Origin: Pseudomonas protegens
Lineage (GTDB): Bacteria; Pseudomonadota; Gammaproteobacteria; Pseudomonadales; Pseudomonadaceae
DNA length: 64,000 bases
Direction: 5' to 3'
Assembly: GCF_013407925.2 (NCBI RefSeq)
Contig: NZ_CP060201.1
Coordinates: 1,426,001 to 1,490,000, forward strand
Positions within the stretch are counted from its first letter, which is position 1; every line of letters starts with the position of its first letter. Under the pieces are notes generated by a model. It did no database searches and had not been told where the DNA came from. It worked only from the letters and a program-made list of their open reading frames with translations. Below are positions 34,649 through 46,008 of this stretch, piece by piece. The position numbers were made by a program, and so were the translations under genes.

Positions 34649-36838
34649 ATGCGCCGCCTGCTGTCCTGCCTGTTGCTCTGTCTGCTGCCCCTGATCGCTC
34701 AATCCAGTGAAGCGCCGCGACCGAAAATCGGCCTGGTGCTGTCAGGGGGCGCGGCCCGTGGCCTGGCCCACGTCGGCGTGCTCAAGGCCCTGGAGGAGCA
34801 AGGCATCCGCATCGACGCGATCGCCGGCACCAGCATGGGCGCGGTGATTGGCGGGCTCTACGCGTCGGGCTACAAGATCGACGAGCTGGAGAAACTGGCT
34901 CTGAACATTGACTGGAAACAGGCCCTGTCCGATGCCCCGCCCCGGGAAGACGTGCCCTTTCGGCGCAAGCAGGACGATCGGGATTTTCTGGTCAAGCAGA
35001 AACTCAGCTTCCGTGACGACGGCAGTCTCGGCCTGCCCCTGGGGGTGATCCAGGGCCAGAACCTGGCGTTGCTGCTGGAAAGCAAACTGGCCCACGCCAG
35101 TGACACCCGGGACTTCGACAAGCTGCCGATCCCCTTCAGGGCCGTGGCCACTGACATCGCCAGCGGCGAAAAGGTGGTGTTCCGCAAAGGCCACCTGCCC
35201 CAGGTCATCCGCGCCAGCATGTCGATTCCGGCAGTATTCGCCCCGGTGGAACTGGATGGCCGACTGCTGGTGGACGGCGGCATGACCGACAACATTCCCC
35301 TGGATGTGGCCCGTGACATGGGGGTCGACATTGCCATTGTGGTGGACATCGGCACCCCGCTGCGCTCGCGCAAGCAACTCAATACCGTAGTGGATGTGCT
35401 CAATCAGTCCATCACCCTGATGACTCGACGCAACTCCGAAGAACAGCTGGCGACCCTGCACAAGGACGACGTGCTGATCCAACCTTCGCTGTCGAGCTTC
35501 GGCGTCACCGACTTCGGTCGCGCCCAGGAAGTGATCGACGCCGGCTATCGCGCCACCCGCATCCTCGACGCACGCCTGGCTCGCCTGCGCCCCGCCGAGC
35601 CGCAGGACGCGCAGTTGACGGCCGCGCGCCAGCCCAGCCAGCGCACGCCGATCATCAGCGCGATCAAGGTGGAGAACGACTCCAAGGTCAGCGATGAAGT
35701 CATTCGCTACTACATCCGCCAGCGGATCGGCGAGCCCCTGGACCTGGGCCGTCTGGAGACCGACATGGGCACCCTGTACGGCCTGGATTTCTTTGAGCAG
35801 GTGCAGTATCGCGTGACCCACAAGGGCCAGGACAACACCCTGGTGATCAGTGCCCGCGGCAAGCGCAGCGGCACCGACTACCTGCGCCTGGGCCTGAACC
35901 TGTCCGATGACATGCGTGGCGACAGCGCCTTCAATATCGGCGCCAGCTACCGCATGAACGGAATCAACAGCCTCGGCGCGGAGTGGCTGACCCGCGTGCA
36001 ACTTGGCGACCAGCAGGAAATCTACAGCGAGTTCTACCAGCCACTGGACGCCGGCTCGCGCTACTTCATTGCGCCCTTCATCGCCGCCGAAGCCCAGAAC
36101 GTTGAAGCAGTGCTGGATAACGATCCGATCGCCGAGTATCGCGTGGAACGCTACGGCCTCGGCCTCAACCTGGGACGACAGATCGGCAACAGCGGCGAAG
36201 TCCGCTTCGGTGTCGGCGAGGCCTGGGGCAAGGCCGATGTGCGCATCGGCGATCACGACTTGCCCAGCGAGCACTTCAACGAAGGCTATTACCAGTTGCA
36301 GTATTCCTTCGACTCACTGGACAACGTCTACTTCCCGCACTCCGGTGAGGACATCGGACTGACCCTGCGCCAGTTCGAACCCAGCCTGGGCTCGGACAAC
36401 CGCTACCGTCAGTGGGAATTCAAGCTGGACAAGGCCCTGAGCAGCGGCCCCAACACCTTCGTCCTGGGCGGACGCTACGGCCGGACCCTGGACAACGCCG
36501 AGGTGGTGACATCCAGCTTCCTCCTGGGTGGCGCCAGGCAGTTGTCGGGCTTCCGCCAGGACGCGTTGTCCGGGCAGAACCTCACCCTGGCCCGCGCGGT
36601 GTACTTGCGCCGGCTCACGCCACGCTCCTACCTGCCGCTGGACTTCCCGCTGTACCTGGGGGGCTCGCTGGAGCGTGGCCGGGTATGGAACAACGACAAC
36701 GCCTTCGACAGCGGCTATATCAACGCCGCGAGCATCTTCCTCGGGTTTGACACGCCGCTGGGGCCCTTGAATTTCAGCTACGGCTTCAATGACGACAACC
36801 AGAAGGCCCTGTCGCTGAACCTCGGCCAGACTTTCTGA
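34649..36838 (+). CDS. plpD: PlpD, patatin-like phospholipase, type Vd autotransporter
   Basis: 729 residues. A signal peptide, then a patatin domain (residues ~25-320) with oxyanion loop LSGGAARGLAHVG, catalytic Ser62 in GTSMG and catalytic Asp209 in VDGG. A POTRA domain (~330-405) and a 16-strand outer-membrane barrel (~420-729, ending ALSLNLGQTF with terminal Phe) follow. P. aeruginosa PlpD is the prototype: a secreted phospholipase A1. All key residues are intact. Confidence 0.93.
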   Translation: MRRLLSCLLLCLLPLIAQSSEAPRPKIGLVLSGGAARGLAHVGVLKALEEQGIRIDAIAGTSMGAVIGGLYASGYKIDELEKLALNIDWKQALSDAPPREDVPFRRKQDDRDFLVKQKLSFRDDGSLGLPLGVIQGQNLALLLESKLAHASDTRDFDKLPIPFRAVATDIASGEKVVFRKGHLPQVIRASMSIPAVFAPVELDGRLLVDGGMTDNIPLDVARDMGVDIAIVVDIGTPLRSRKQLNTVVDVLNQSITLMTRRNSEEQLATLHKDDVLIQPSLSSFGVTDFGRAQEVIDAGYRATRILDARLARLRPAEPQDAQLTAARQPSQRTPIISAIKVENDSKVSDEVIRYYIRQRIGEPLDLGRLETDMGTLYGLDFFEQVQYRVTHKGQDNTLVISARGKRSGTDYLRLGLNLSDDMRGDSAFNIGASYRMNGINSLGAEWLTRVQLGDQQEIYSEFYQPLDAGSRYFIAPFIAAEAQNVEAVLDNDPIAEYRVERYGLGLNLGRQIGNSGEVRFGVGEAWGKADVRIGDHDLPSEHFNEGYYQLQYSFDSLDNVYFPHSGEDIGLTLRQFEPSLGSDNRYRQWEFKLDKALSSGPNTFVLGGRYGRTLDNAEVVTSSFLLGGARQLSGFRQDALSGQNLTLARAVYLRRLTPRSYLPLDFPLYLGGSLERGRVWNNDNAFDSGYINAASIFLGFDTPLGPLNFSYGFNDDNQKALSLNLGQTF

Positions 36839-36935
36839 TAGACGCGCAAGTGCCGCACCGGGTGGCACCATCAGCAATATTCAGGGGTAGGCGAAAACAG
36901 GACGAACCGGGGTCAGGCAACCCCGGCGCAAGGCG

Positions 36936-37370
36936 TCAGGACTTTTCCAGATTGGCCAGGATGCGCCCATGAACGCGCATGCAGACCCGCAGGTCTTCAT
37001 CGTCGACGCCAATGAACAATTCATGGCGCAGGGCGGTAGCAATGGTTTCGATCTGTTCGATCAGGGGCCGGGCGGAAGGACAGAGGACGATTTTCTTCGC
37101 CCGACGATCTTCCATTACTGCTTGGCGTTGAACCAGACCCTGGGTTTCCAGGCTGTCCAGCAGACGGGCCAGGGTTGGACCTTCCACGCCAACGCTTTGC
37201 GCCAGCTCACGCTGGGTTGGCGCGTCTTCGAAACGGGCCAGGTGCAACAGCACCAGCCAACGGGCCTGGGACAGGCCGAGCCCGGCCAGGCGGCGATCCA
37301 GTTCGGCACGCCAGCCGCGAGACATATGCGCCAGCTGCATACCAAAACGGTGTTCATCGGTTAACGGCAT
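36936..37370 (-). CDS. MarR/SlyA-family transcriptional regulator
   Basis: 144 residues with a winged helix: LSQARWLVLLHLARF, QRELAQSVGVEGPTLARLLD, and the wing (RQAVMEDRRAKKIVLC). SlyA-like by its N-terminus (FGMQLAHMSRGWRAELD). No adjacent transporter or efflux gene gives its target. Confidence 0.88.
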   Translation of the reverse strand: MPLTDEHRFGMQLAHMSRGWRAELDRRLAGLGLSQARWLVLLHLARFEDAPTQRELAQSVGVEGPTLARLLDSLETQGLVQRQAVMEDRRAKKIVLCPSARPLIEQIETIATALRHELFIGVDDEDLRVCMRVHGRILANLEKS

Positions 37371-37489
37371 AAAACACTCATGATCAGACTGAAAATAAAG
37401 AAAACCTAATTATTAGTCAGCTAAGCATGCCCCTTGCCCGGAGGCAAGGCCTGTAAGGGACTGAATCGTTACAACATTGACGCACCCCC

Positions 37490-39616
<2,127 letters not shown>

Positions 39617-39891
39617 GAAAAACTCCAAAAATCACCGAATTCCCTGGGCGCAGACTGGCCGAAAAACCGGCGCGCTTCACCGACAAATGCGTTAGCGGAC
39701 TTGTCCGCAACTGCGTTCGGGCCTGCAGGGCATCACAAAACGCGGGAGTATACCCGAGCCCTACCCGACAGAGGGCGCGGACAAGGGACCGCTGGTAACC
39801 TTTAGAACCGCTCAAATCTGCCCCGTGGCTGGCTTGAGCGCGCAAGAAAGCCTAGAATTCAACATCGTTTATTCCCCAAGGTAGCCCGTCA

Positions 39892-40479
39892 ATGTCCTTC
39901 GCTGAGCAACTAACCCGCCTGCAAGTCTTCCTCGACGCAGATGATCTGCACGACGAGGCGCTGGACTACGTGGCCGCTCACGGCTACCTGACCGCGCTGT
40001 CGATCTGTTCGGAAAGCGTTCCCGACCGTGAGTGGATCGACGCCCTCTTCGCCGAAGAGCCGCATTACCGCGACGACGCCGAACGCGAAGCCATCGAATC
40101 CACCCTGCTGGCCCTCAAGGCGCACATCGCCCGCCAACTGGCCTCCGACGAGGAATTCGAACTGCCCTGCGAACTCGACCTGGGCGACGACCCGGACGAC
40201 TCCGACCTGCGCGGCTGGTGCATCGGCTTCATGGAAGGCGTGTTCCTGCGCGAAGCGGCCTGGTTCGAAACCGCAGAGGAAGAAGTCAGCGAGATGCTGC
40301 TGCCGATCATGGTCGGCTCTGGCCTGTTCGACGAGCAGCCGGAGTTCTCGGACATCGCCACCGATGCCAACCTGATGGACGACATGATCGTGCAGATCCC
40401 CGAAGCCCTGACGGCGTTGTACCTGCTGTGCAACGCTCCTGACGAAAAGCCCGCACTGCTCAAGCCTCGCCATCACTGA
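39892..40479 (+). CDS. YecA/UPF0149-family protein
   Basis: 195 acidic residues. Family features: SFAEQLTRLQVFLDADDLHDEALDYV, HGYLTAL, GWCIGFMEGVFLRE. There is no SEC-C zinc motif at its end. Role unknown. Ten base pairs before the DUF454 gene, so co-transcribed. Confidence 0.87.
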   Translation: MSFAEQLTRLQVFLDADDLHDEALDYVAAHGYLTALSICSESVPDREWIDALFAEEPHYRDDAEREAIESTLLALKAHIARQLASDEEFELPCELDLGDDPDDSDLRGWCIGFMEGVFLREAAWFETAEEEVSEMLLPIMVGSGLFDEQPEFSDIATDANLMDDMIVQIPEALTALYLLCNAPDEKPALLKPRHH

Positions 40480-40489
40480 GTCGGCGCCT

Positions 40490-40882
40490 ATGGCCAAGCC
40501 CATAGGCCAACGCCCCCGGGTACTGCGTTACGTTCTGCTGGCCATCGGCTGGTTGAGCGTAGCGCTCGGGGTCATCGGCATCTTCCTTCCGGTGCTGCCC
40601 ACCACCCCTTTCCTGCTGCTGGCGGCCGCCTGTTTCGCCCGCAGTTCGCCGCGCTTCTACCAGTGGCTGGTGCAGCACCCGCGCCTGGGTCCATGGATAT
40701 GCAACTACCTGGACGGCAACGGCATACCGCTCAAGGGCAAGGCGTATGCGATCGGCCTGATGTGGCTGAGCATCGGCCTCTCCTGCTACCTGGTGCCGTC
40801 AATCTGGGCCCGCAGCTTCATGCTGACCAGCGCGGTGCTGGTCAGCATTTACATCCTGCGGCAGAAAACCATGCGCACCTGA
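40490..40882 (+). CDS. DUF454 (YbaN-like) inner-membrane protein
   Basis: 130 residues with three membrane segments. The family signature is visible: GIFLPVLPTTPFLLLAAACF and FYQWLVQHPRLGPWI. Role unknown; follows the YecA-family gene closely. Confidence 0.9.
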   Translation: MAKPIGQRPRVLRYVLLAIGWLSVALGVIGIFLPVLPTTPFLLLAAACFARSSPRFYQWLVQHPRLGPWICNYLDGNGIPLKGKAYAIGLMWLSIGLSCYLVPSIWARSFMLTSAVLVSIYILRQKTMRT

Positions 40883-40963
40883 GACGCTAAACGGCGGCCC
40901 CACGTAGAGGCCTGCTCGCAGAAGAAAATCCGTGCAACCTGGTCCCCGCTTCCGCCCGTCCAC

Positions 40964-41569
40964 CTACCGGGAAGCCTTGGGACCATGGTTGCGTTGGTAA
41001 GTGTCTTCACCCATCGCGGCGATCTGCCCGTCGATCAGCGCCTCGAAGGGGCGCAGCAAGGGCTCGAAGGAGGCTGGCGCCTCCAGTACCTGCAACGCCT
41101 GGACAATGGCTTCCAGGGTCGACAGCGCCCCCGGCCCAGGGGCCTTGCGCAGGCGATAGCGCGAAGGCGTCGCGGCCGCCAGGGTTACTCGTGGCAAGGC
41201 CGCCAGCAACGGGTTGAGGTGCAGCAGCTTGCGCGCCTTGCGCCAGGTGCCGTCGGGCACCACCAGCAGCAAGGGTTCATCCGTCTCAGCGTAGGCCTGC
41301 AAGGGCTGGGCATCATCGGCCGGGAACAACAAGCAGGCCCGGTATCCGGGCTGGGCGAGCAGCGCCGGCAAGTCCTCGAACACCTCGCCAACCAGCAACT
41401 GGGCGTTACTCAACCCCAGCGCGGCCAGTCGCGCGGTGTTCAGGGCATGGTTGACCTCGCTGGGATGCTGCAACAGCAACACCCGGGTGCGACTGGACAA
41501 CCGCGGGATCAGCGGGCACAGACAGTGGCCCGTGGGGCGCAGGCAACGCTCGCAGCGTGCTCGGGACAT
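40964..41569 (-). CDS. tapT: DTW-domain tRNA-uridine aminocarboxypropyltransferase
   Basis: 201 residues. N-terminal zinc-binding cysteines (CERCLRPTGHCLC), LLQHPSE, and the DTW-type motif PDGTWRKA. E. coli TapT (YfiP) adds acp3 to uridine 47 of tRNAs using SAM. The start is nine bases after the gbuR stop on the same strand. Confidence 0.88.
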   Translation of the reverse strand: MSRARCERCLRPTGHCLCPLIPRLSSRTRVLLLQHPSEVNHALNTARLAALGLSNAQLLVGEVFEDLPALLAQPGYRACLLFPADDAQPLQAYAETDEPLLLVVPDGTWRKARKLLHLNPLLAALPRVTLAAATPSRYRLRKAPGPGALSTLEAIVQALQVLEAPASFEPLLRPFEALIDGQIAAMGEDTYQRNHGPKASR

Positions 41570-41578
41570 GGGAATTCC

Positions 41579-42472
41579 TTATGACTGGTTGAGCTGAGCC
41601 TTGAGCAGATCGCGGAAGGTCTGGATCAGCGGCTCACGGCCCCGGCCACGGCGCATGATCATGGAGAACGGCGCCTGATAACCGAAGGTCGCCGGCAGCA
41701 GCACCCGCAGATCGCCCTTGTCGGCCCAGGCCTGGGCATAGTGTTCCGGCAGGTAGCCGATGTAGGCACCGGACAGCACCAGGATCAGCTGCGCCTCCAT
41801 GCTCTCCACGGTCGCCGCACTGTGCTTGAAGCCGTGACGGGCCAGCTCGGCCTGGCTCCAGTAGCCGCGCCCGACCATGCGCTGCTGGGTGATGACCTGC
41901 TCGGGAATGCGCCGCTCGCTGTACAGCGGATGCCGGTTGCTGCAATACAGCCAGTGCTGTTCGCGGTACAGCGGCATGTACACCAGGCCACTCATGCGCG
42001 TGGAAAAGGCGCCAATGGCCAGGTCCAGGCGATTGTCCTGCACCCCCAGCTGCAGCTCATGAGGACTCATCACCGACAAGTGCAAATGCACCGCCGGATG
42101 CTCCTGACTGTAGGCACCGATGGCCTCGGCGAACGGCAGCGCCTTGTCGCTGACGGTGGAGTCGATCACCCCCAGGTTGAGGGTCCCGCGCAACTCGCCC
42201 TTGAGGGCCGCGGCGTACTGTTCGAAACCCTCCAGTTCTGCGAGCAAGCGCAGGGTTTCCTGATGGAACAGTTCGCCCTTGCTGGTCAGGCTGAAGCCGC
42301 CCCGGCCACGGTGACAGAGCACCAGTCCCAGGGACGCTTCCAGCTGGCTCATGTAGGTACTGATGGCCGACGTCGAGAGATTGAGTTCGTGCTGGGCATT
42401 GGCGAACCCCTGATGGCGCACCACGCTGACGAAGATGCGCAATAGTTTCAGATCAGGTAAAGCGTTGGCCAT
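41579..42472 (-). CDS. gbuR: GbuR, LysR-type regulator of guanidinobutyrase
   Basis: 297 residues. N-terminal LysR helix-turn-helix (LLRIFVSVVRHQGFANAQHE, STSAISTYMSQLEASLG) and a periplasmic-binding-like effector domain. It is divergent from gbuA, the same order as P. aeruginosa gbuR-gbuA, where it induces gbuA in response to 4-guanidinobutyrate. ATG at 42472 chosen from the family start (PDLKLLRIF). Confidence 0.85.
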   Translation of the reverse strand: MANALPDLKLLRIFVSVVRHQGFANAQHELNLSTSAISTYMSQLEASLGLVLCHRGRGGFSLTSKGELFHQETLRLLAELEGFEQYAAALKGELRGTLNLGVIDSTVSDKALPFAEAIGAYSQEHPAVHLHLSVMSPHELQLGVQDNRLDLAIGAFSTRMSGLVYMPLYREQHWLYCSNRHPLYSERRIPEQVITQQRMVGRGYWSQAELARHGFKHSAATVESMEAQLILVLSGAYIGYLPEHYAQAWADKGDLRVLLPATFGYQAPFSMIMRRGRGREPLIQTFRDLLKAQLNQS

Positions 42473-42830
42473 GACAGGCTCCGATAACAGGCAACACAAC
42501 CACTTCCCTGTGCCAAGAGAGCTTGCTTGCGCCGAGCGGCCAGGCAAGCCCGATGACCTCCATGCGCACTTTCAATCTGACCCTGCAACCCGGATAACGC
42601 AGGCTACGCCGCCGAGCGGGTGCTCGCTCCCTCGCCACGTAGGGCCCTGGAAGCAGCGCGGGAGTCTAGCGCGACCCCGGCCATTAGTTTAGAAAAATCT
42701 GAACTAAGTATTTGTCCGTAGCGATTCTTTCGCCGCACTACATTTCGCAGAATCGGTCCACTCGGTTGAGCGGGCGACACCTGCTGCGCCCTCAGCCCCA
42801 TAAATATAAAACAACGATGAGGCCTATCCC
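42473..42830. other. Divergent gbuR-gbuA control region
   Basis: 358 bp. It contains the LysR-type inverted repeat at 42684-42707. Nothing else was recognised; the stretch just before gbuA holds an AT-rich part and a GAGG site eight bases before the GTG. Confidence 0.55.
42684..42707. promoter_or_regulatory. LysR-type operator candidate
   Basis: Inverted repeat TTAGTT - 12 bases - AACTAA, midway in the gbuR-gbuA intergenic region. LysR regulators bind such dyads with a T-N11-A core; binding by GbuR is inferred. Confidence 0.5.
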
Positions 42831-43781
42831 GTGGACAAGATTCTCCACCAACCACTGGGCGGCAACGAAATGCCGCGCTTCGGCGGCATCGCCACCATGA
42901 TGCGTCTTCCCCATCTGCAATCCGCTGCCGGCCTGGACGCGGCCTTCGTCGGCGTGCCCCTGGACATCGGCACCTCGCTGCGCGCCGGCACCCGTTTCGG
43001 CCCGCGGGAAATCCGCGCCGAATCGGTGATGATCCGCCCCTACAACATGGCCACCGGTGCCGCTCCGTTCGACTCACTGTCGGTGGCCGACATCGGCGAC
43101 GTGGCGATCAACACCTTCAACCTGCTGGACGCGGTACGCATCATCGAAGAGGCCTACGACGGCATCCTCGAACACAATGTGATTCCCCTGACCCTGGGCG
43201 GCGACCACACCATCACCCTGCCGATCCTGCGGGCCATCCACAAGAAGCACGGCAAGGTCGGGCTGGTGCACATCGATGCCCACGCCGACGTCAACGACCA
43301 CATGTTCGGCGAGAAGATCGCCCACGGCACCACCTTCCGCCGCGCGGTGGAAGAAGGCCTGCTGGACTGTGACCGGGTGGTGCAGATCGGCCTGCGCGCC
43401 CAGGGCTATACCGCCGAAGACTTCAACTGGAGCCGCAAGCAGGGCTTCCGTGTGGTCCAGGCCGAAGAGTGCTGGCACAAGTCGCTGGAACCCTTGATGG
43501 CCGAAGTCCGTGAAAAGGTCGGCAACGGCCCGGTGTACCTGAGCTTCGACATCGACGGCATCGACCCGGCCTGGGCACCGGGCACCGGGACTCCGGAAAT
43601 CGGTGGCCTGACCACCATCCAGGCCATCGAGATCGTCCGTGGCTGTCAGGGCCTGGACCTGGTGGGCTGCGACCTGGTGGAGGTTTCGCCGCCTTACGAC
43701 ACCACCGGCAACACCTCGCTGCTGGGTGCCAACCTGCTGTACGAAATGCTCTGCGTGCTGCCCGGCGTGGCCCACCGCTAA
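42831..43781 (+). CDS. gbuA: Guanidinobutyrase (agmatinase/ureohydrolase family)
   Basis: 316 residues. Manganese ligand motifs of ureohydrolases: GGDHT, HIDAHADVND and SFDIDGIDPAWAPGTGTPE. It hydrolyses 4-guanidinobutyrate to GABA and urea in the arginine transaminase/decarboxylase routes. The call as GbuA rather than agmatinase rests on the divergent gbuR and the downstream symporter, as in P. aeruginosa. GTG start with GAGG upstream. Confidence 0.88.
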   Translation: MDKILHQPLGGNEMPRFGGIATMMRLPHLQSAAGLDAAFVGVPLDIGTSLRAGTRFGPREIRAESVMIRPYNMATGAAPFDSLSVADIGDVAINTFNLLDAVRIIEEAYDGILEHNVIPLTLGGDHTITLPILRAIHKKHGKVGLVHIDAHADVNDHMFGEKIAHGTTFRRAVEEGLLDCDRVVQIGLRAQGYTAEDFNWSRKQGFRVVQAEECWHKSLEPLMAEVREKVGNGPVYLSFDIDGIDPAWAPGTGTPEIGGLTTIQAIEIVRGCQGLDLVGCDLVEVSPPYDTTGNTSLLGANLLYEMLCVLPGVAHR

Positions 43782-43804
43782 GTCCCGGCCCTGGGAGGGC
43801 TGGT

Positions 43805-43828
43805 GCCGCGCTCGAACACGAGCGCGGC
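43805..43828. terminator. Hairpin after gbuA
   Basis: GCCGCGCTCG, loop AACA, CGAGCGCGGC, 24 bp after the gbuA stop. No U-tract; may slow transcription into the symporter gene. Confidence 0.4.
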
Positions 43829-43885
43829 CATGGATCCGTCATGCAAAGGAGCGCAACACCTTAGCCAACGTGATCGGAGCAGATC

Positions 43886-44002
43886 ATGAATAACAATAAA
43901 GAACACCGCCTCAACCACATGAACCAAGGGGACGCACAGATCCCCGCCCCGCGCTGCAACACCCTGTACGACCTCTCTCGAAACAGGCCGCCCTTGGCCT
44001 GA
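43886..44002 (+). CDS. Possible small protein or leader peptide (38 aa)
   Basis: MNNNKEHRLNHMNQGDAQIP... with CGGAG six bases before the ATG. It lies in the 334-bp gap between gbuA and the symporter. P. aeruginosa has a small gene (PA1420) in the equivalent gap, which I recall but could not compare. No motif seen; support is weak. Confidence 0.35.
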   Translation: MNNNKEHRLNHMNQGDAQIPAPRCNTLYDLSRNRPPLA

Positions 44003-44115
44003 ACTGCCCAGCAACCGCAGCTCTTGCGACAGACCGGTCGCCACCGGTCGAACGGTTGGCCGTCCGCATCAGCGGGTGGCAACAACAATAACAATTTGCT
44101 TTTGAGGACCCGAAC

Positions 44116-45504
44116 ATGGGCTTGGATATTCTCGTAGTACTGATTTATGCCGCCGGCATGATCACCCTGGGCTGGTACGGCATGCGCCGGGCCAAGACCC
44201 GTGACGACTATCTGGTAGCCGGCCGCAATCTCGGGCCGGGCTTCTACCTGGGGACCATGGCAGCCACCGTACTGGGCGGTGCCTCGACCATCGGCACCGT
44301 ACGCCTGGGCTACGTCCACGGCATTTCCGGCTTCTGGCTCTGTGGCGCCATCGGCCTGGGCATCGTCGGGCTCAGCCTGTTCCTGGCCAAACCCTTGCTG
44401 AAACTGAAGATCTATACCGTCACCCAAGTGCTGGAGCGCCGCTACAACCCCGCGGCACGCCATGCCAGCGGCCTGATCATGCTGGTCTACGCCCTGATGA
44501 TCGGCGCCACCTCGACCATTGCCATCGGCACCGTGATGCAAGTGCTGTTCGGCTTGCCGTTCTGGGTATCGATCCTGGTGGGTGGTGGTGTCGTGGTGCT
44601 CTACTCGACCATCGGCGGCATGTGGTCGCTGACCCTGACCGATATCGTGCAGTTCCTGATCATGACCATCGGCCTGGTGTTCCTGCTGATGCCGCTGTCC
44701 ATCGTCGACGCCGGCGGCTGGGACACCCTGGTGGCCAAACTGCCGGCCAGCTACTTCGACTTCACCGCCATCGGCTGGGACACCATCCTCACCTACTTCC
44801 TGATCTACTTCTTTGGCATCTTCATCGGCCAGGACATCTGGCAGCGAGTGTTCACCGCCCGCAGTGAAGGGGTAGCCAAGGTTGCGGGGACCGCCGCCGG
44901 CATCTATTGCGTGCTCTACGGGCTGGCCGGCGCGCTGATCGGCATGGCCGCCAAGGTGGTCCTGCCGGATCTGGACAACGTCAACAACGCCTTCGCCAGC
45001 ATCGTCCAGACCAGCCTGCCCAACGGCATTCGCGGCCTGGTCATCGCCGCCGCGCTGGCCGCCCTGATGTCCACCGCCAGCGCCGGTCTGCTGGCCGCCT
45101 CCACCACCGTGACCCAGGATCTGCTGCCACGCCTGCGTGGTGGTCGCCAGAGCAGCAACGGCGACGTCCATGAAAACCGTATCGCGACCCTGCTGCTGGG
45201 CATCGTGGTGCTGGGCATCGCCCTGGTGGTGAGTGACGTGATCAGCGCCCTGACCCTGGCCTACAACCTGCTGGTGGGCGGCATGCTGATTCCGCTGATA
45301 GGGGCCATCTACTGGAAACGCGCCACCACCGCCGGTGCCATTACCAGCATGTCCCTGGGGTTCATCACGGCCCTGTTCTTCATGTTCAAGGACGGCCTGG
45401 ACGCCAACACCCCGATCTATTACAGCCTGGCCGTGGGCCTGGTGAGTTTCGTGGTGGTGAGCCTGCTCTCTCGGCGCCCGGCGCCGCTGGCCAACGCGAT
45501 CTGA
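44116..45504 (+). CDS. Sodium:solute symporter (SSF family)
   Basis: 462 residues with 12-13 membrane segments. SSF features: AGRNLGPGFYLGTMAATVLGG-like segment near residues 35-55, and IAAALAALMSTASAGLLAAS. Its place after gbuA suggests it takes up 4-guanidinobutyrate or a related compound; this is from context only. Ribosome site TGAGGA. Confidence 0.88.
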   Translation: MGLDILVVLIYAAGMITLGWYGMRRAKTRDDYLVAGRNLGPGFYLGTMAATVLGGASTIGTVRLGYVHGISGFWLCGAIGLGIVGLSLFLAKPLLKLKIYTVTQVLERRYNPAARHASGLIMLVYALMIGATSTIAIGTVMQVLFGLPFWVSILVGGGVVVLYSTIGGMWSLTLTDIVQFLIMTIGLVFLLMPLSIVDAGGWDTLVAKLPASYFDFTAIGWDTILTYFLIYFFGIFIGQDIWQRVFTARSEGVAKVAGTAAGIYCVLYGLAGALIGMAAKVVLPDLDNVNNAFASIVQTSLPNGIRGLVIAAALAALMSTASAGLLAASTTVTQDLLPRLRGGRQSSNGDVHENRIATLLLGIVVLGIALVVSDVISALTLAYNLLVGGMLIPLIGAIYWKRATTAGAITSMSLGFITALFFMFKDGLDANTPIYYSLAVGLVSFVVVSLLSRRPAPLANAI

Positions 45505-45535
45505 CCTGAAGTCGGACGCCTGAAGCTTTTCTTCG

Positions 45536-45571
45536 ACGGGTGCGGCGTCGGTGGCCGCACCCGTTTTTTTT
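45536..45571 (+). terminator. Rho-independent terminator of the symporter gene
   Basis: ACGGGTGCGGC, 7-base loop, GCCGCACCCGT, then eight T. Perfect 11-bp stem, 31 bp after the stop. Confidence 0.9.
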
Positions 45572-45576
45572 CGCCC

Positions 45577-45601
45577 ACAAAAAAGTGCCCAGGCGCTGGG
45601 C
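45577..45601 (-). terminator. Rho-independent terminator of the PA1414-like transcript
   Basis: On the minus strand GCCCAG-CGC-CTGGGC followed by ACTTTTTT. It lies about 145 bp beyond the stop of the small gene at 45747-45875 and defines a long 3' untranslated tail. Confidence 0.75.
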
Positions 45602-45746
45602 GGGCAAAACAGCTGAGTGCTGCAGAAGCCAGGCAGTGGACTGAAACTATAGGGACTGGCGCGGTCACCCCGGGGTCAGGCCCAGAGTCTCGCGGTGGAA
45701 GAAACCAGGCGCGAGACGGAGTCTGCACTCCGCACTCGCGGCAAGC

Positions 45747-45875
45747 TCAACGGCGACGTTGCTGACGGCGCCGCAGCTCTTCGTCGGTAGGAATCGGCAC
45801 CGGTTGCAGCGGTGGCTCGATCAGGCCCAAAGCGACGCCAAGGTCGTGAAGCCAGCTTTGCAGTTTGTCTTTCAT
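45747..45875 (-). CDS. Small protein (42 aa), PA1414-like
   Basis: MKDKLQSWLHDLGVALGLIE... followed by PPLQPVPIPTDEELRRRQ and a basic end. GGGG ribosome site four bases before the ATG. The position next to the gbu locus and the sequence resemble P. aeruginosa PA1414. As I recall, the PA1414 locus also yields the low-oxygen small RNA SicX. The transcript here would run to the terminator at 45577-45601. I saw no clear ANR box (TTGAT-N4-ATCAA) upstream. Confidence 0.65.
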   Translation of the reverse strand: MKDKLQSWLHDLGVALGLIEPPLQPVPIPTDEELRRRQQRRR

Positions 45876-46008
45876 AGTGCCCCCTCAGGGTCGTGCCGAG
45901 CGGCGGTACTGCGCCGCCTCAAGCAGATAATAGTCCTAACTTTTCCCGCGCGCTGCCTCGCAATCGCAATGAACTGTTACTGGATTGAGACGAATCGGCC
46001 ATGACGAT

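Noticed and set aside
34742..36274. 510-codon minus-strand frame opposite plpD
   Set aside because: Shadow frame; PlpD on the plus strand has all catalytic residues.
45876..46000. ANR/FNR box before the PA1414-like gene
   Set aside because: No TTGAT-N4-ATCAA match was found; only partial TTGAG and TTGCG sequences.
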